DNA of 64,000 nucleotides, taken from the NCBI GenBank assembly GCA_016647705.1, contig CM028333.1, positions 5,177,616 through 5,241,615 of the forward strand, in the 5' to 3' direction. This document shows, in pieces, positions 23,382-37,384 of this stretch. Position 1 is the first letter of the stretch, and every line of letters begins with the position of its first letter. A program made the translations under genes and the position numbers. The DNA comes from Eucommia ulmoides. Lineage: Eukaryota > Streptophyta > Magnoliopsida > Garryales > Eucommiaceae. The notes under the pieces were generated by a model. It had not been told where the DNA came from, did not search any database, and worked only from the letters and a program-made list of their open reading frames with translations.

Positions 23382-24212
23382 TGTGGGGGTATTTCTACCG
23401 CCCATTGACTTCCAACCAATGCGCAACACGTGGCACAGAAGATGACGGTGGATTGGTCAACATCCATCTCACGTACTAACTGAACCTCTTGAAGACCACC
23501 TGAAGGGCCCACCCTAATCACCATGTACCGATCGTATACTGGAGGACACCTGCTAGCGCCGAGCTCCCCAACGAGCACTGTCCTTCAACCAAGGTCATGG
23601 GGCCTACCAACCTCTTCTCGACGATCACCAATCAACGGCCAGCGCTGAGGGGGTTTTCTGCCATGACAACCAAGCTAGACTCTGACCAACGATCTCTAGG
23701 AAGCCCACCGAGCATCCTTCTTATACCTTCGAGAAAGTCCTTAGTTCCCCGTGGGCTGCAGGGCTTTATCTATTATTCATCTTGGCTAACCTATGGGCTT
23801 CTTTTGATGGGCCAAAAGACAAGGCCCAATGGCCTAAATTGCGCCACGTGCCTCCTCATTGGTCACGTGTAGGATTACCTTAATTAACCATGCTCAGTGT
23901 CCTAGCCTTGCGGAGCTAATCAACCTCTACTCCTATAAATAGCAGGGCACTCAATGTCCCAGGTAATACTCAATCACCCCACTTAAACAAATATTTGTGT
24001 TTTTTCCCCAAGTTCTTGCTATCAAGCCGGAGAGATTTTGCGATACACACTCTTAACGGGTCTTCGTGCAAATATAAGCTTGGACTAAAAAAAACGTTGA
24101 CCATTGAATTTTGACCTCCGACCACACAGCAAGCACAACCCCCAGAAGACAAATCTCGACGTGGACGTTAACCATACCACGTAGGAGTGCTAACTAATTT
24201 TAAACACCAACA
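23382..24212 (+). repeat. Solo LTR-like element (Ty3/Tat-like appearance)
   Basis: Starts TGTGGGGGTATTTC and ends AAACACCAACA. It is clearly more GC-rich than its surroundings and has a TATA box followed by a leader (CTATAAATAGCAGGGC, about 23933). No internal region is on either side and no clear target duplication is visible. The short ORFs inside are not conserved coding sequence. Confidence 0.55.
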
Positions 24213-25686
24213 ATAATTATCCCTTTTTTTCTTTTTTCTTTTTTTCTTTTTTTTTTTTAATTTAACTATTTTAAATTAAAACCAGTGACTTCAAAGGTGG
24301 AGTGCAATTGGACAACCCCTAGTATCGCTATCCAACAAAACCATTTGCGCACCTAATATCATTGGATTACATTTGGACATTATGGAGAACCAATGGCAAT
24401 TCCTTTTCGGCTGAAAAAGTAAAATATGCTGTTTGATATAAAGGCATTGACACTGTTGACGAGTAATGTGTGCTCATATAATTTTTTTATTTTATTTTTT
24501 TATTTGTACGCATGAGTATTCCTACACCAACACAGGAGTGAAACTAATCTTGTTCGGGGTACGTGGTTGCTCCTCCCAAAAAATATTTTTTCATAAGTTC
24601 GAACCCCTGATCTTACAAAGATATCTCAATCGCTTTAACTCAAACCGACCTTACGACTTTAGTTACATTATGTTGGGTGGGTGCTCATATCATATGGTAA
24701 TGGTATAGTCCACATGCATATATATGTAGATAGTTTTCAGAGCGGACAATGCTATCAATTCTCTCTGAATTTTACCTACCCACTTTTGCAATTGCCGGGT
24801 CTGAGAGAGAATTTGCTTCACACATTTTGCCTTTTGTTGTTAGTATGAATTTGATTAACATGATTTGAAAATTTGTCCGTTGTACTTTGATTTTTAGTGA
24901 TGAAGAAGGGCCAAAGAAATCTAGATGTAGACCGTCGCCACAATAATTATAATAATAATAATTCATGCTATGAAAAATCCGACTCCCAACTATCATGCAT
25001 AACGTTCCAATCAATAGGTTAATTATTGAGATTTCACAAACTCTCCCTCCAACTCGTACACACTTCTAGTTATAACAATTAAAGCGAGAGATTGATCTAG
25101 AGTTAACCGACCAAAAGGCCCATGTGAGGGAAAGATTGTTGAGTTTATCTCACGTCGGATATAAAAAGACTTGGTAGTCAGATTACAAGTACGAGAGAAA
25201 AACTCACCTCATGAACTTGTTTTTGAGGTTTATAGAGACCCAAAATCATTCTATATAATTTTATTTTGGACAGTAAATATATAGTGTTCAGCACGTGATT
25301 TTCTAATGGGAATGTTTTTGTCATTTCATTACTCTACTAAACTTAAGACGCCTTTTTCCTAACGACGATTCAAACTCTCTTTCCCCAGACTTTCTCTTTC
25401 CCTCCTCAAATGAATAGTTAAGGAAAAAATAATGAAAAAACGTATTAGGCTCAAGAGGGATTAAATGACAAAAATATTCTCATTAGAAGACCATGCCCTG
25501 AGCATAACCATTTCTCATTCAAAATTATTAATGTTTTCAAATTTGCGAGATTGAAACAATGAAAAACTCAAGGGACTAAATGTGTAATTTAACAAAGTTC
25601 ACGGTCTATATAGAATCTTATCCATACTTTAGACCAAAAATGTAATATTCCCAAATATAAACCATTTCTTCCCTATCAATCAGCTA

Positions 25687-25727
<41 letters not shown>

Positions 25728-26267
25728 TGATGATTGAGTCTTCAATCATCACTCATCATGCTTTGGCGAAAAAAAATATATTAAAGCAGTTGTTATTCAA
25801 AGTGAAAGGACACTGACAGACTTTCTTCTTATTTTTTTATTTTTTTTTACAGTAACACATCCACACTAATATCATTCGGAATGCGTAACTGTCTTTACCA
25901 ACAAGTGTTTATTCGCAGACTAGAACCTCTAACCTTGCAGAGGTCCCTCAACTGCTTTAATTCAAACGTACCTTACCATTTGAACAACATCTTCTTGGCG
26001 ACACAGACAGACTTTCATATATACAAAAACTGCAGCCAAAAGAAGAATCAACACACAATTCCAATCCCACCCCCAATATCAATCTTTCTTTACAAATTGG
26101 TCCCACCTTTTTGGATGAAAGTTGTGTTACCCCCAACGACTCTTTCTTTTTCTACTTTTTGTGATGAGATTTCAAAGTGAAAGGAATGTATGAAAACAAG
26201 CCTAACCTTAATAATATGCAGAAAATCCAAAACCTCTTTGCTTTAGGATATACATAGAAATAAGTTA
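24213..26267. other. Intergenic region 3' of the MOG1-like gene
   Basis: No gene recognised. Two short related blocks, about 24590-24680 and 25905-25995, share 'gaaccyctgatcttacaaag..ctcaa..gctttaa', probably scraps of one repeat. A (CT)n/(CA)n microsatellite lies at 25687-25728. The last about 100 bp before 26268 would be the 3' UTR of the minus-strand gene. Confidence 0.45.
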
Positions 26268-29200
26268 TCAAGCAGGGGTACCGAAAAGGTTCCAATCATT
26301 AACTTTGAAGGTGGAAACTGCAAATTTAAAAACCTCAGACATAGCCATGATTCCAGATTGTGCAGCAGGTCTTGCCAGACCGGGTCCAACTGTGCCAGCG
26401 CTTTCACTCAAAGGGCTGCAACAACAAATCCAAAAACGAGGAGTAGTATTATGGGATTGTCGGTGATTTAGGACCCGTTCTACAACATAATTAAGCGCTT
26501 AAAACATAATTCATCAAGTACTTGTCAAATTAAACAATTACTTAAAAATAATTTGAAATTTTACGTGATGTATAACTCACTTATTTTTTTAGCAATTATC
26601 ACTTTAAACAATAAAAAATCTATCTACCACAACCACATTAAACAACATTACTGGGTTGCACATTTTTCATCGTTTCCTCATAGACAAATTATTTGTGCAA
26701 TTTAGAGATTATACATTTCTCATTATTCCCTCGTAGTCAAATATTTTTTATAATCTGGAGGTTGCACATATTTCATCATTCTCTAGTAATAAAATCATCT
26801 GTGCAAACTAGGGGTTGCACTTAAGGGTGGATATTAGATTTTTGTCCCACATCGATCATTTAAGAGTACTCAAACCACTACATAAATCAAAAGAGTTACT
26901 CCTTTGATTTATAGTGGTTTGAGAACTCTCAAGTAATTGATGTGTGACAAGAATTTAACAATTACTATAAAATCTTTAAACAAATACACAAACCAATGTA
27001 TAGAGCAAATAACTAAATTGAAAAAAAAAATAGCGTGTTTTAAAAAAAGAAAATTGTAAAGATTATTTTAAAGACAAAAATTTACATAGAGATAAATGTT
27101 TTTCGGCTAAAAATATCAAAGAAACAAGTACTTAACACATTCATCACTGAATAAATTCAGTACCGATAATTTCGACACTTGCAAGTTTTCACCACTTAAT
27201 TTTCAGCTTTATTAAACAGGCACGAGTATCATGGCATGAATATAACTTTGCTAGCTCAGTGTTTAGAGGAAAGAGGCTAAGGTAGCGTTTAATTTGGAGC
27301 CTTGGAATTGGAACCAGAAATTAGCACAATTGTATTAAGAACAAACACGTGCTTATTTCCAATTCCAATTTCGAGACTTGAAATTCCAGCTGCAGTGCCG
27401 GCCAAACGCTACTTAATGTGTAATTACACAAGCTTAGGAGATTCTACTAAACAAATGCAAGGGTTATAACTTAGAAGTCAATAACTAACATGTCATCGTT
27501 TGGTTGGATGAAATGGAATAGGAAAAATAACTGAATAAGAGAAGTAATTGAATAGATTTGTCAATTAAATCACTATTCTATTATCTTATTTGATTGTTAT
27601 TGTATGTCTAAAGAATGGAATAGAATAATGTTCTTTTACATATCAATATTTTTGTTTAAAAATAGAAACACATATTTTTTGTTCTCAGATTTCCACTTCC
27701 ATTTCCTATGTAGTTTTTTTGGTTCTCAAAGCTCTATTTCTGATTCAAGAAAATAATTAGATTTTTTGTTCCCAAATTTTTGTTTCTATTTCAAGAACAA
27801 TAACATATTTTTTGTTCTCAAATTTATGTTTATATTTCGTGAACATGAACTGATTTTTTCGCTTTCACATTTTTATTTTTGTCCGAAATATAAGTTTGTG
27901 AACAAGAAAATATATTTTTGTTTGGGAAACATAAACAGAAATCTGAAAACAAAAAACATGTTTCTATTCTAAAAAAAATCGAGAACAAAAAAAATCTATT
28001 TCTATTTCCGAAACAAAAACAGCATATTAGGAAAAAAAAAATATATTTTTTTTTCAAAATAAAAATATAAAATTGAGAACAAAATATTTTGTTTCTATTT
28101 GATAAAATTAATTTATAAGAAATATCAAAGTTTTTTTCAAATTGAGAATTATATGCCAAAATGATGTGATGTATTTTAGGTGTAGCCCGGAAAAAAAATA
28201 ATTATACTGAACTATGGAATCTGATTCCGCCCCATGAAGTATGGAATCAAATTTCATCCATTTTCATTCCAATGGAATCAAGTTTTGATTCCATAGGATA
28301 ACTAAACAAAGGAATCGGAATCGAATATGGATTTGTGATTTCATTCTGCTCCCATTCCGTCCAATCAAACGCACCGTAACAGTCAAACAGGAGCTATCTG
28401 ATCAATTGCCAAACAATTTACTGTAACAGGTACTTACTTTATCAAAACAGGCTCGTATGCTGTGACAAGTACATCTGTACCGACCTCCTTAAGTCGCAAA
28501 TTTGCCAAATACACCTGCAGATACCATTGTTTCAATACACTCGGCCGACATTTTTTGGGAACAATCTAGTGAAAACATGGGAAAATCAATCAATAATTAA
28601 ATCAAACAAGCTTACCCTAACTATATTTTGTGCTTCCCTCCCTTGGCGTCCCTTGGATATGGACTGTAATCCATGAATGGTATAAGAAGTTGAATAAATA
28701 TAAAAAAAACACCCATATGGACAGAGAGCAAGGTGAAGAAGAAATACCGGATCTATTAGAAATAGAAACTCATTTTATCGGCATGTTTCTGAATGCTCCA
28801 AGAGCATGATATATGGCTTGTCTCAGATTTTAACTGAATCTCTTTTTTTTTTTTTTTTAAAGGAAGTTGTTCATCGATCACATGATGCTCCAAGATAACT
28901 TTACATAGCATTCATTCATTTCAGACTATTTTCAATCTCAGCGCTTTCAAGGATGATGAGGAGCGACAATCAAATTTGGACCCTCAAATTTGGACCTTAT
29001 ATTACTACTACGAAAGTAAATTTCGGGGTAATTTTCTCTGAAGAAACCCAAATTTTCTATACATGGCTCAAAGAGGCCGCAGCAGTTTTTGTTCAAGCTT
29101 TTATTACTAAAATGAATACAATGAAAATTGGAAGCTCATTAGACTTTAAATTGAAATTGTATAAAACACATGGCCTACAAGATACTGTATTTGCAGAAGT

Positions 29201-30582
29201 AAAAAGGTTAGGACAACAGGACATAGGCAACTTTACATGGATTACTTAGATTAAAGAGCACAATGCAATAAAAATTTGCTGTGAATGCAGAGCACCAATA
29301 ATCAAAGGAAGCCATGAAATTTGAAATAAATTTAGATACATATAAAAACAGGAGGTGAAGAACACACAGTACTATAGGCATGGTATTACTACCCAAAAGG
29401 TGTTAGTCCGGTTGGCAGGGGAAGATGCCCCAGAGTTCGACTCTCTTTCTGAGCACTTCAGGAATTAAATATTGAATTTAATTTTGAAAGCACCAGGCCA
29501 ATGTAGGGGTTTGTGCCCTTAAGATAGCCCCCGATGGTGTGTAGTCGAGGTGCGTGTAAGCTGATCCAAATCCACCTTACTGTATAATTAAAAAAGAAAA
29601 ATAGGCATGTTATTACCATTTGGCCAACAGCAGTTGTAACAGTTGCAGGCACATTTCTGAAACGCAACCAGCCAGCTTCGAGCACTCCCGACTGCTCGAT
29701 TATCTACATGATTAAGAGTAGTCAAAAATTGAAGAATATGTCTGTTCAATGTTGTAATGAAAACGAGTGAACCAAAATTCATTCAAATTGGCTTCATCTT
29801 TTCCTCCCGTTTAGAACACGGATTGCTTGATTTAAGTCAGCATGTCTATCTATAAATCAATATGCTTCAATCCAAAACTATTCAACATGAAGGACAACTA
29901 GAAATCAAATGATAATCCTATTTCTTCCCCTCCATCCTAGACTTGGAAAAAAAAAAACACTCAAATGTGTGTTTTTCAGATGGAGAGGAAGAATTATATA
30001 AACAACCAACCAGTCCTAAATGAAGTGTAAACACAATTAAGCCTATTTGTTAGACAAATTTGGGAATAACACCGCGTAGCAGAATTGGAAAGAAGACCAA
30101 CGAGTTAAATGAAGCAGCGAATTACCACTGTTTCTTCAGCGTCTTGTTCGTTGGCGAGGTCCTGAAGAAACCAGGATGCACTTCCACTATCTGCAACATC
30201 ATTTTTCAAATCCAATAGCTCAAATATCAGACTTTCATCCCGAGCGGGGTCGACAAATACCTCCTATTAACAATTTTGGAAAGTAAAAAAACAACACCCA
30301 TGATCATTCAATAATTTAAATTTTAAACACAACAAAAATAAAAGCATAGGTAAAGAAACACAGTGATCAATGCACCAACCTGATGATCAGGGACTTGCCG
30401 CATATTGCTTACATCCTATAATTCAACAGAAATTCATGACATTTCGCATAAATTCAACATTAGTTTGCATCTGTTTTGAGGTAGAATCATAGAACCATTG
30501 AACTGACCTGGAACCTTAGAGGGAATGTACTGGAGATTGCTCCGCCGAATAAAGGACGCTCTGCGCTGTGATCTTCTGGCAT
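26268..30582 (-). CDS. MOG1: MOG1 / Ran guanine nucleotide release factor-like protein
   Basis: Seven coding exons on minus: 30582-30508, 30415-30380, 30263-30126, 29703-29617, 28663-28616, 28514-28438 and 26415-26268. All introns are GT-AG and together they give 609 bp, 202 residues and a TGA stop. The start MPEDHSAERPLFGG, the block VPDHQEVFVDP, 'SASWFLQDLANEQDA', 'SKGRQGREAQN' and 'LVTAYEPVLINPLSESA' follow the plant MOG1 pattern in order and length. MOG1 proteins bind the GTPase Ran, release its nucleotide and support nuclear transport. Five introns are short to medium (92-953 bp), but intron 6 is 2.0 kb and filled with repeats. The frame is intact and probably functional. The gene name rests on remembered family similarity. 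Confidence 0.9.
26651..26820. repeat. About 53-bp degenerate tandem repeat in MOG1 intron 6
   Basis: Three diverged units, each of the form 'gggttgcacat.tttcatcattccctc.tag..aaat.atttgtgcaattta', end to end, followed by a partial fourth. Purely intronic. Confidence 0.6.
26844..26948. repeat. Intronic inverted repeat (about 50-bp arms)
   Basis: The left arm starts GTCCCACATCGATCATTTAA and the right arm ends ATTGATGTGTGAC. The arms pair through 'ctcaaaccacta..taaatcaaa' with only a few mismatches and almost no loop. Stem-loop or foldback MITE inside intron 6. Confidence 0.75.
27281..27413. mobile_element. Small Harbinger/Tourist-like MITE in MOG1 intron 6
   Basis: Ends GGTAGCGTTT and AAACGCTACT are inverted repeats flanked by TAA on both sides, the PIF/Harbinger target. 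The interior has the GGAATTGGAA / TTCCAATTCC palindromic theme also found in the CUL3 intron element. Confidence 0.65.
27490..28378. mobile_element. Probable MITE-like insertion in MOG1 intron 6
   Basis: Left end 'catcgtttggttgg' and right end 'ccaatcaaacgcaccg' are imperfect inverted repeats. The interior has many 'tttttgttctcaaatttctatttc' motifs on the left and their complements on the right, forming a large imperfect palindrome. The exact ends and target duplication are uncertain. Confidence 0.45.
29390..29600 (+). mobile_element. tRNA-derived SINE in MOG1 intron 4
   Basis: The 5' part has pol III promoter boxes: an A-box-like TTAGTCCGGTTGGCAGG (about 29402) and a B-box-like GAGTTCGACTC (about 29433). 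The body includes GTCGAGGTGCGTGTAAGCTG, typical of plant Au-type SINEs, and it ends in an A-rich tail. It is flanked by target duplications ATAGGCATGGTATTAC (29374-29389) and ATAGGCATGTTATTAC (29601-29616), 15 of 16 identical. It lies antisense to the host gene. Confidence 0.85.
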
Positions 30583-30850
30583 TTTCAGCAATTACCGAAT
30601 GAAATGAATGAAACTGTAAAATCACAAAAATAAACCGTCAAATAAAAGCTTAAACTAAACTGAACTGCACATTACACGAATTTCATCACGTCAGTAGAAA
30701 ATTGACGATACTTGTAGAAATAGGTTCTCCGGTGAAACAGAGGTTATCGGCGAGGCAAAGCAATGAAATATGGAAAGGACGTCCGTCAGTCGCGGCAATT
30801 TGTAAAGCCTCTCGGCGTAAAAAATACGCAGCAGACTTCACCGGAGAAAA
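30583..30850 (-). promoter_or_regulatory. 5' UTR of the MOG1-like gene with a probable leader intron
   Basis: Upstream of the ATG on minus there is a good acceptor (GATTTTACAG, ending at 30614). A candidate donor GTATCGTC lies at about 30704-30711, which would make a 98-bp intron in the 5' UTR. No upstream ATG is present between the acceptor and the start codon. The first UTR exon would lie about 30712-30840. Confidence 0.45.
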
Positions 30851-32639
<1,789 letters not shown>

Positions 32640-33165
32640 TCTATCACTGTTGCCACTACAGTAAATATTTATTATCATCGAATGTCACCACTATGACAAA
32701 TATTGTTATCACCATAGTCACCACTTTAACAAATATTTACTCTCAACAACAAATATTCACTACAATCACTTCCACTGCCACAACAAATATTTATTGCTAG
32801 CACTGTCACCATGATAAACATTTTCCATCACTATCGACACCACCACATCAAACATTTACTACCATCACCTCTACCACCACAATAAGTATTTTCTATCAAC
32901 ACCACCACCACCACAATCAATATTCATTATCATTACTACCAACACAATAAATACTCACCATCATTATTATCAGCTCAACAAATATTCGTTATCACCACAG
33001 TCATCACTACAACAAACATTCTTATTACCGTCATCACAACAAATATTAGTTATCACCACTATTACCACTACGACAAATATTCGCTACCACCACCACCACA
33101 ATAATTTTTTGTCATCACTATCGCCATTGTCACCACAATGAATAATCAAAAAATGAACAACAAAT
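32640..33165. repeat. Degenerate minisatellite rich in 'acaaatattcactatcaccac'
   Basis: About 525 bp of imperfect units of roughly 36-45 bp combining (CAC/ATC)n triplets with 'caacaaatattc'. It lies directly beyond the 3' end of the LINE fragment, so it may have grown from the LINE's simple-sequence tail. Confidence 0.7.
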
Positions 33166-33171
33166 GTTAAA

Positions 33172-34500
33172 ATTATACAACAACGACAACTAAATCTTTA
33201 TCCCACTTAAGTAGGGTTGGCACATGAATCCGTTTATACCATAGTGATCGATCAAGATTCATCTCCTCAATCAGGTTTAATGTCATCAAATCAATAATAA
33301 TAGTCTCGTCCCAAGTTTTCTTAGATCTATCTCTCCCTCTAATAGCCCCCTGCACTTGAACTAAATCTTATTTTCTCACTGACGCTTCTATGGGTCTTAT
33401 ATGCACACGTCCAAATAATCATAAATAATTTTCTCTCATCTTTTCCTCAATAAGTGTTATTATTAAATTATTTATAATAGTTTCGTTTTTAATTTTATCA
33501 ATTCTCGTATTCACTCGTCTCTCGCAACATCCTTATTTTCGCCACACAAATTTTTTGGACATGTTTTGTGTTTACTGTCCAGCATTCTGAATCATACAGA
33601 ATTATCAGTATTATTGTAGTTTTGTAAAAAAATTCTTTGAGTTTCAACGGTATCCAATTATCACATAATACCATCGTTGTATTTCTCCACTTTAATTATC
33701 CTGCTTTGACTCTATGAGTAATATCTTTCTCGATTTCGCCATTACCCTGAATTATTGAACCTAAATATCTAAAATGATCAACCTTGAAACCTCCTAATCT
33801 CTAATTTTGACTGCACCATCTCAGTGGACATTACTAAAATTGCAATGCATGTATTTCGTCTTACTTCTAATAACCTTCAAACTTTTAAATTCTAAGGCTT
33901 CTCTACATCTTTCCAACTTAGTATTAAAATATATTCTATTTTCATCAACTAGTACCATGTCATCTGCAAATAACATACTCCAATGTATCCAATCTATATT
34001 TTGTCAACTCATCCATTACTAGAATGAAAATGTAAGAACTTAAAAATAATCCTTGATGTAAGCCTATATTAATAGAAAATGCACAAGTATCGTATCCTCC
34101 TGTTTAAACACTAGTTATCATACATTCATAAATATTAATAATTACCTCAATATAAATATTAGATACCTGTTTCTTTTCTAACACCTGCCATAAACTTCTC
34201 TAGGTACCTGATCATAAGCCTTTCCTAAGTCCACAAATGCCATATGTAAATCATTTTTCTTTTCTCTGTATTTCTCCATCAATTTTCTAACTAAATAAAT
34301 AGGTTCAGTGGTTGATCAATTGGGGATAAATCCAAATTGGTTATCTTCTATACTTGTTTCATGTCTTATTCTATATTATATCACTCTCTCCCAAAGTTTT
34401 ATAGTATAGCTAATAAGTTTTATACTCCGATAGTTTGTACAACTTTCAAGATCTGCTTTATTTTTATAGATGGATACTAAGATATTATATTGAATAATTT
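33172..34500 (-). pseudogene. LINE (non-LTR) reverse transcriptase fragment
   Basis: Read on minus, the RT motifs come in order. Near 34440-34200: NYRSIKLISYTIKLWERV, then DNQFGFIPN, then LHMAFVDLGKAYDQVPRE (motif A). Near 34060-33900: the 'LHQG' block and the FADDMVLVDE catalytic box. At 33355-33173: the C-terminal region RGRDRSKKTWDETI...NLDRSLWYKRIH typical of plant LINE-type RTs. Several stops and frameshifts break it, and the 5' part (ORF1, endonuclease) is missing, as with 5'-truncated LINE insertions. Confidence 0.82.
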
Positions 34501-34970
34501 TTTGAGTATTTTGTGACCCAATTATTTGTAGGACCCAATAACAATTTGGAATATATAAATATACTAATGTGTTCTCCTTGGTGAGAAGATGAATTTAATA
34601 TATTTATTTGTGTAAAGTCATTTAGGAGATGGACTAAAAATGTTCAATAAATTACCCACTTGAAGATATTGATTGACATGTAGTGAGGGTTATCCCACAT
34701 CGGTAACCTAAAAAGATGAAAGTCATTTATTAAGGCTCAAAATACTTCTTGTAGGTAAGTTCTCTAGGGCGTTGAAAGATATGGACAAAAAGAAGGTTAA
34801 ATATTATAAAATAAATAAATCCAAAAGCAAGTAAGCACCACCGCCGTAGCCAACTGACCACCAGCCCGGCCGAGCTCAGGCTCGGGCTCGGGCTCGGGTC
34901 TGGATTGGGGAATGTTTAGCTTGGACTTGGCATGGTTTGTATTAAATCCAAAAAAAAAAATTAAGCCAAA
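34501..34970. other. Unassigned sequence left of the copia LTR
   Basis: Contains the motif 'gggttatcccacatcggta', common in plant LTRs, and a short GC-rich run of GGCTCG repeats (about 34878-34898). No coding sequence. Confidence 0.4.
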
Positions 34971-35722
34971 TACAGCCTAAAGTACAAATTGCAGATTTTA
35001 TAACTTAAGAAAAGTTATAACCTGAAGGTTGTCTATTCAGGTGTATAACTGTTGAGAGTTACAAAAACCTGAAGACTTTTTAGGTGTGTAACTACATGAA
35101 AGTTACTACTATTTATTGAATGCCTTAAATCTCAAACTTCTTTAGGTTGATTTTCGCTCTCTATAAAAGGACATGTATTCTCAACATTAACCATACATAA
35201 GTTGCAATGCATTCTTAATTTCAACCTAATGTTTCTTCTGCCTTCGTTGTTCTTGTTTTGAGAGAGTTCTGTACTTCTCTTACTCGTCTGGCTTCTGATT
35301 TCTAGTGTTGGTACTAATAGCAGTCTAATCGTTATATCTTGAAAGACAAACACTCATTCAACTGTAAGCAGCTAGAGGAGGCGAAATCTGCCTTAAGGAC
35401 AAATCGTTAAACGATTGCCTCGATCTTCTATTTGGTATTTCTATTTCTATTTCTTATTATTACACAGTAAGTATTATGCTTCTTGTTATTATATAGTAAG
35501 TATTCTGTTTTTGTCTATTTTATTATTTTACAGTAATTATTCTTCTTTCTATTTTTATTTTCATTATGGATTATAATATCTTTTTGTGTAATGTCATCTG
35601 AAATATTTCTGTAACAAAAAAATCAGAATTGTTTCTTCTTTATTTTTATTCTCTAATTAATAATTGATTAAATAATTAGTTGTTTAATTATTTAATTCAT
35701 TTCCAACCATATTTTACTAACA
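34971..35722 (+). repeat. 5' LTR of copia element
   Basis: About 750 bp, colinear with 47490-48213. Has a TATA-like CTATAAAAGG (about 35161) and pyrimidine-rich U5. Its start is given as the first shared base; the canonical TG is visible only in the right copy (TGTACAG). Confidence 0.8.
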
Positions 35723-35869
35723 ATCTTAAAGCAAAATTTTTGAATTATTTTATACAATTCTGATATTTTGTTTGAAAACATTCTAGTAACAAAGTTTCTT
35801 ATATTTTTTGTTTGTATTTTCTTATAAGAAATATATTTTCAAATGATGTTGCTGTTACTATTGTTGCAG

Positions 35870-36700
35870 CTGCAAATAAAGGTGTTGCACCACCTGTTGT
35901 GCCTGCACCTATTGCGCATTCTGTGCCGACTCCACATGAAAAAAAAGTCGAAGAAGTTTGATGGAAGCTTCTTCAAGAGATGGTAGGAGAAGATGTTGTT
36001 CTACCTGATAATATTGAACTTGACAAGATTCCTCCGTGATGATGCTCCTACCATAACTGAAAAGTTTGACACTCAGTCTGTTGTTGTTGTTGATGCATGA
36101 AAATATTTTGATTTACTATGCAATAACTATATCCTGAATGGACTGAGTAATACACTCTACAATGTGTATTGCTTGGTCACGACGACAAAAGAACTATGGC
36201 AGTCCCTAGAGAAGAAGTACAAAACTGAAGATGTTAGAACGAAGAAATTTATAGGTGGAAGATTTCTAGACTACAAAATGGTGGACTCAAATATGGCCAT
36301 CAGTCAGACTGAAGAGTTCCAAGTCCTTATGCATGGCATTCATGCTGAAAGAATTACTCTTAGTAAGTCATTTCAAGTTGTAGCTGTGATTGAGAAGTTG
36401 TCATTATCATGGGGTGACTTTAAGAATTATCTCAAACATAAACGAAATGAGATGACTCTTGAAGACCTGGTTCTCAAATTAAAAATCGAAGAAGAATAAC
36501 AGATCTCTTCTAAACATGAGGGTCGTAACTCTATGGTGTCAAAAGCCTATGCCATAGAAACTCATAAGAAGATGAAGTAAATCGATTCAAGTTTAAACAA
36601 AGGAACTGCAATCAAAAAGTTCAAGGGCAACTGTTATACTTATGGTAAGATGGGGGCATCGTGCTCAAGATTGTCGCAAGAGAGTTGTATCAAAAAGAAA
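35870..36700 (+). pseudogene. Copia gag with broken zinc knuckle
   Basis: The gag signature begins with 'KFDGSFFKRW' near 35955 and then, after a stop and frame changes, a 111-codon open block (36164-36499: KELWQSLEKKYKTED, GGRFLDYKMVD, LKHKRNEMTLEDL), which is the UBN2-type gag domain. The CCHC knuckle near 36625-36680 has Tyr in place of its second Cys (CYTYGKMG), and one extra G shifts the frame before the 'HRAQDC' half. It would package the element RNA; it is not functional. Confidence 0.8.
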
Positions 36701-36779
36701 TAGGCCTAAAAATTAGGCTCATGTGACTAAAGTGGAACACCATACTGATGAGGTTTTCAAGATGAATCTATCAGCGGTT

Positions 36780-37384
36780 ATATCTGAAGTCAATTTCGCT
36801 AACAATCCCAGAGAGTGGTATGTGTATACCGGTGCTACCCGCTAAATATGCTCAGATAAGAAGATGTTCACCGTTTATCAGATGGTAGAATCTGAGGATA
36901 AGCTTTATATGGAGAACTCTTCAACTTCTAAGGTTGAAGGATAGGGAAAGGTCGTGCTAAAGATGACCTTTGGTTAGAAACTTCCTTTAAACGATGTGCT
37001 AGATGTACCAGATATCCGTAAGAATCTGGTTTTTGGATTGTTGTTGAGTAAGAAGAGATTCAGGTTAGTGTTTGAGTTTGATAAGTTTGTACTTACTAAG
37101 AGTGGTATGTATATAAGAAAAAACGATATGAATGAAAACCTTTTCAAGCTCAATGTTATGACTGTAATCTCAAATAATAACAATAATAATAAAGTCAATA
37201 CTTCTTCTCCTTATATAATTGAGTCTTTAAATGTGTGGCATGATTGTTTAAGACATGTTAATTATGATATTTTACATAAATTAATTAATATGAATTTAAT
37301 TCCTAAATGTCAAGATAATACAAATCATAAATGTAAGACTTGTGCGGAGTCAAAATTGATTTAAACTTCTTTCCATTCAATTGA
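36780..37384 (+). pseudogene. Copia protease and pre-integrase region
   Basis: The protease active site reads WYVYTGATR, with Tyr replacing the catalytic Asp of the usual D-T-G. Stops follow at about 36843, 36942 and 36976. The 122-codon block at 36996-37364 covers the end of the protease (VLDVPDIRKNLV, LLLSKKRF) and the GAG pre-integrase zinc region (WHDCLRHVNYDILHKLI...CKTCAESK). Confidence 0.8.

Noticed and set aside
24590..24680. B-box-like 'agttcgaacccc' suggesting a second SINE or tRNA
   Set aside because: There is no A box at the right distance, no tail and no target duplication; probably part of a dispersed repeat.
28953..29249. 98-codon plus-strand ORF in MOG1 intron 4
   Set aside because: It lies antisense inside an intron of a well-supported gene, resembles no known family and has no promoter or splice context.
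29400..29445. Possible tRNA gene (A- and B-box-like sequence)
   Set aside because: No cloverleaf can be completed, and the segment has a SINE body, A-rich tail and long target duplications.
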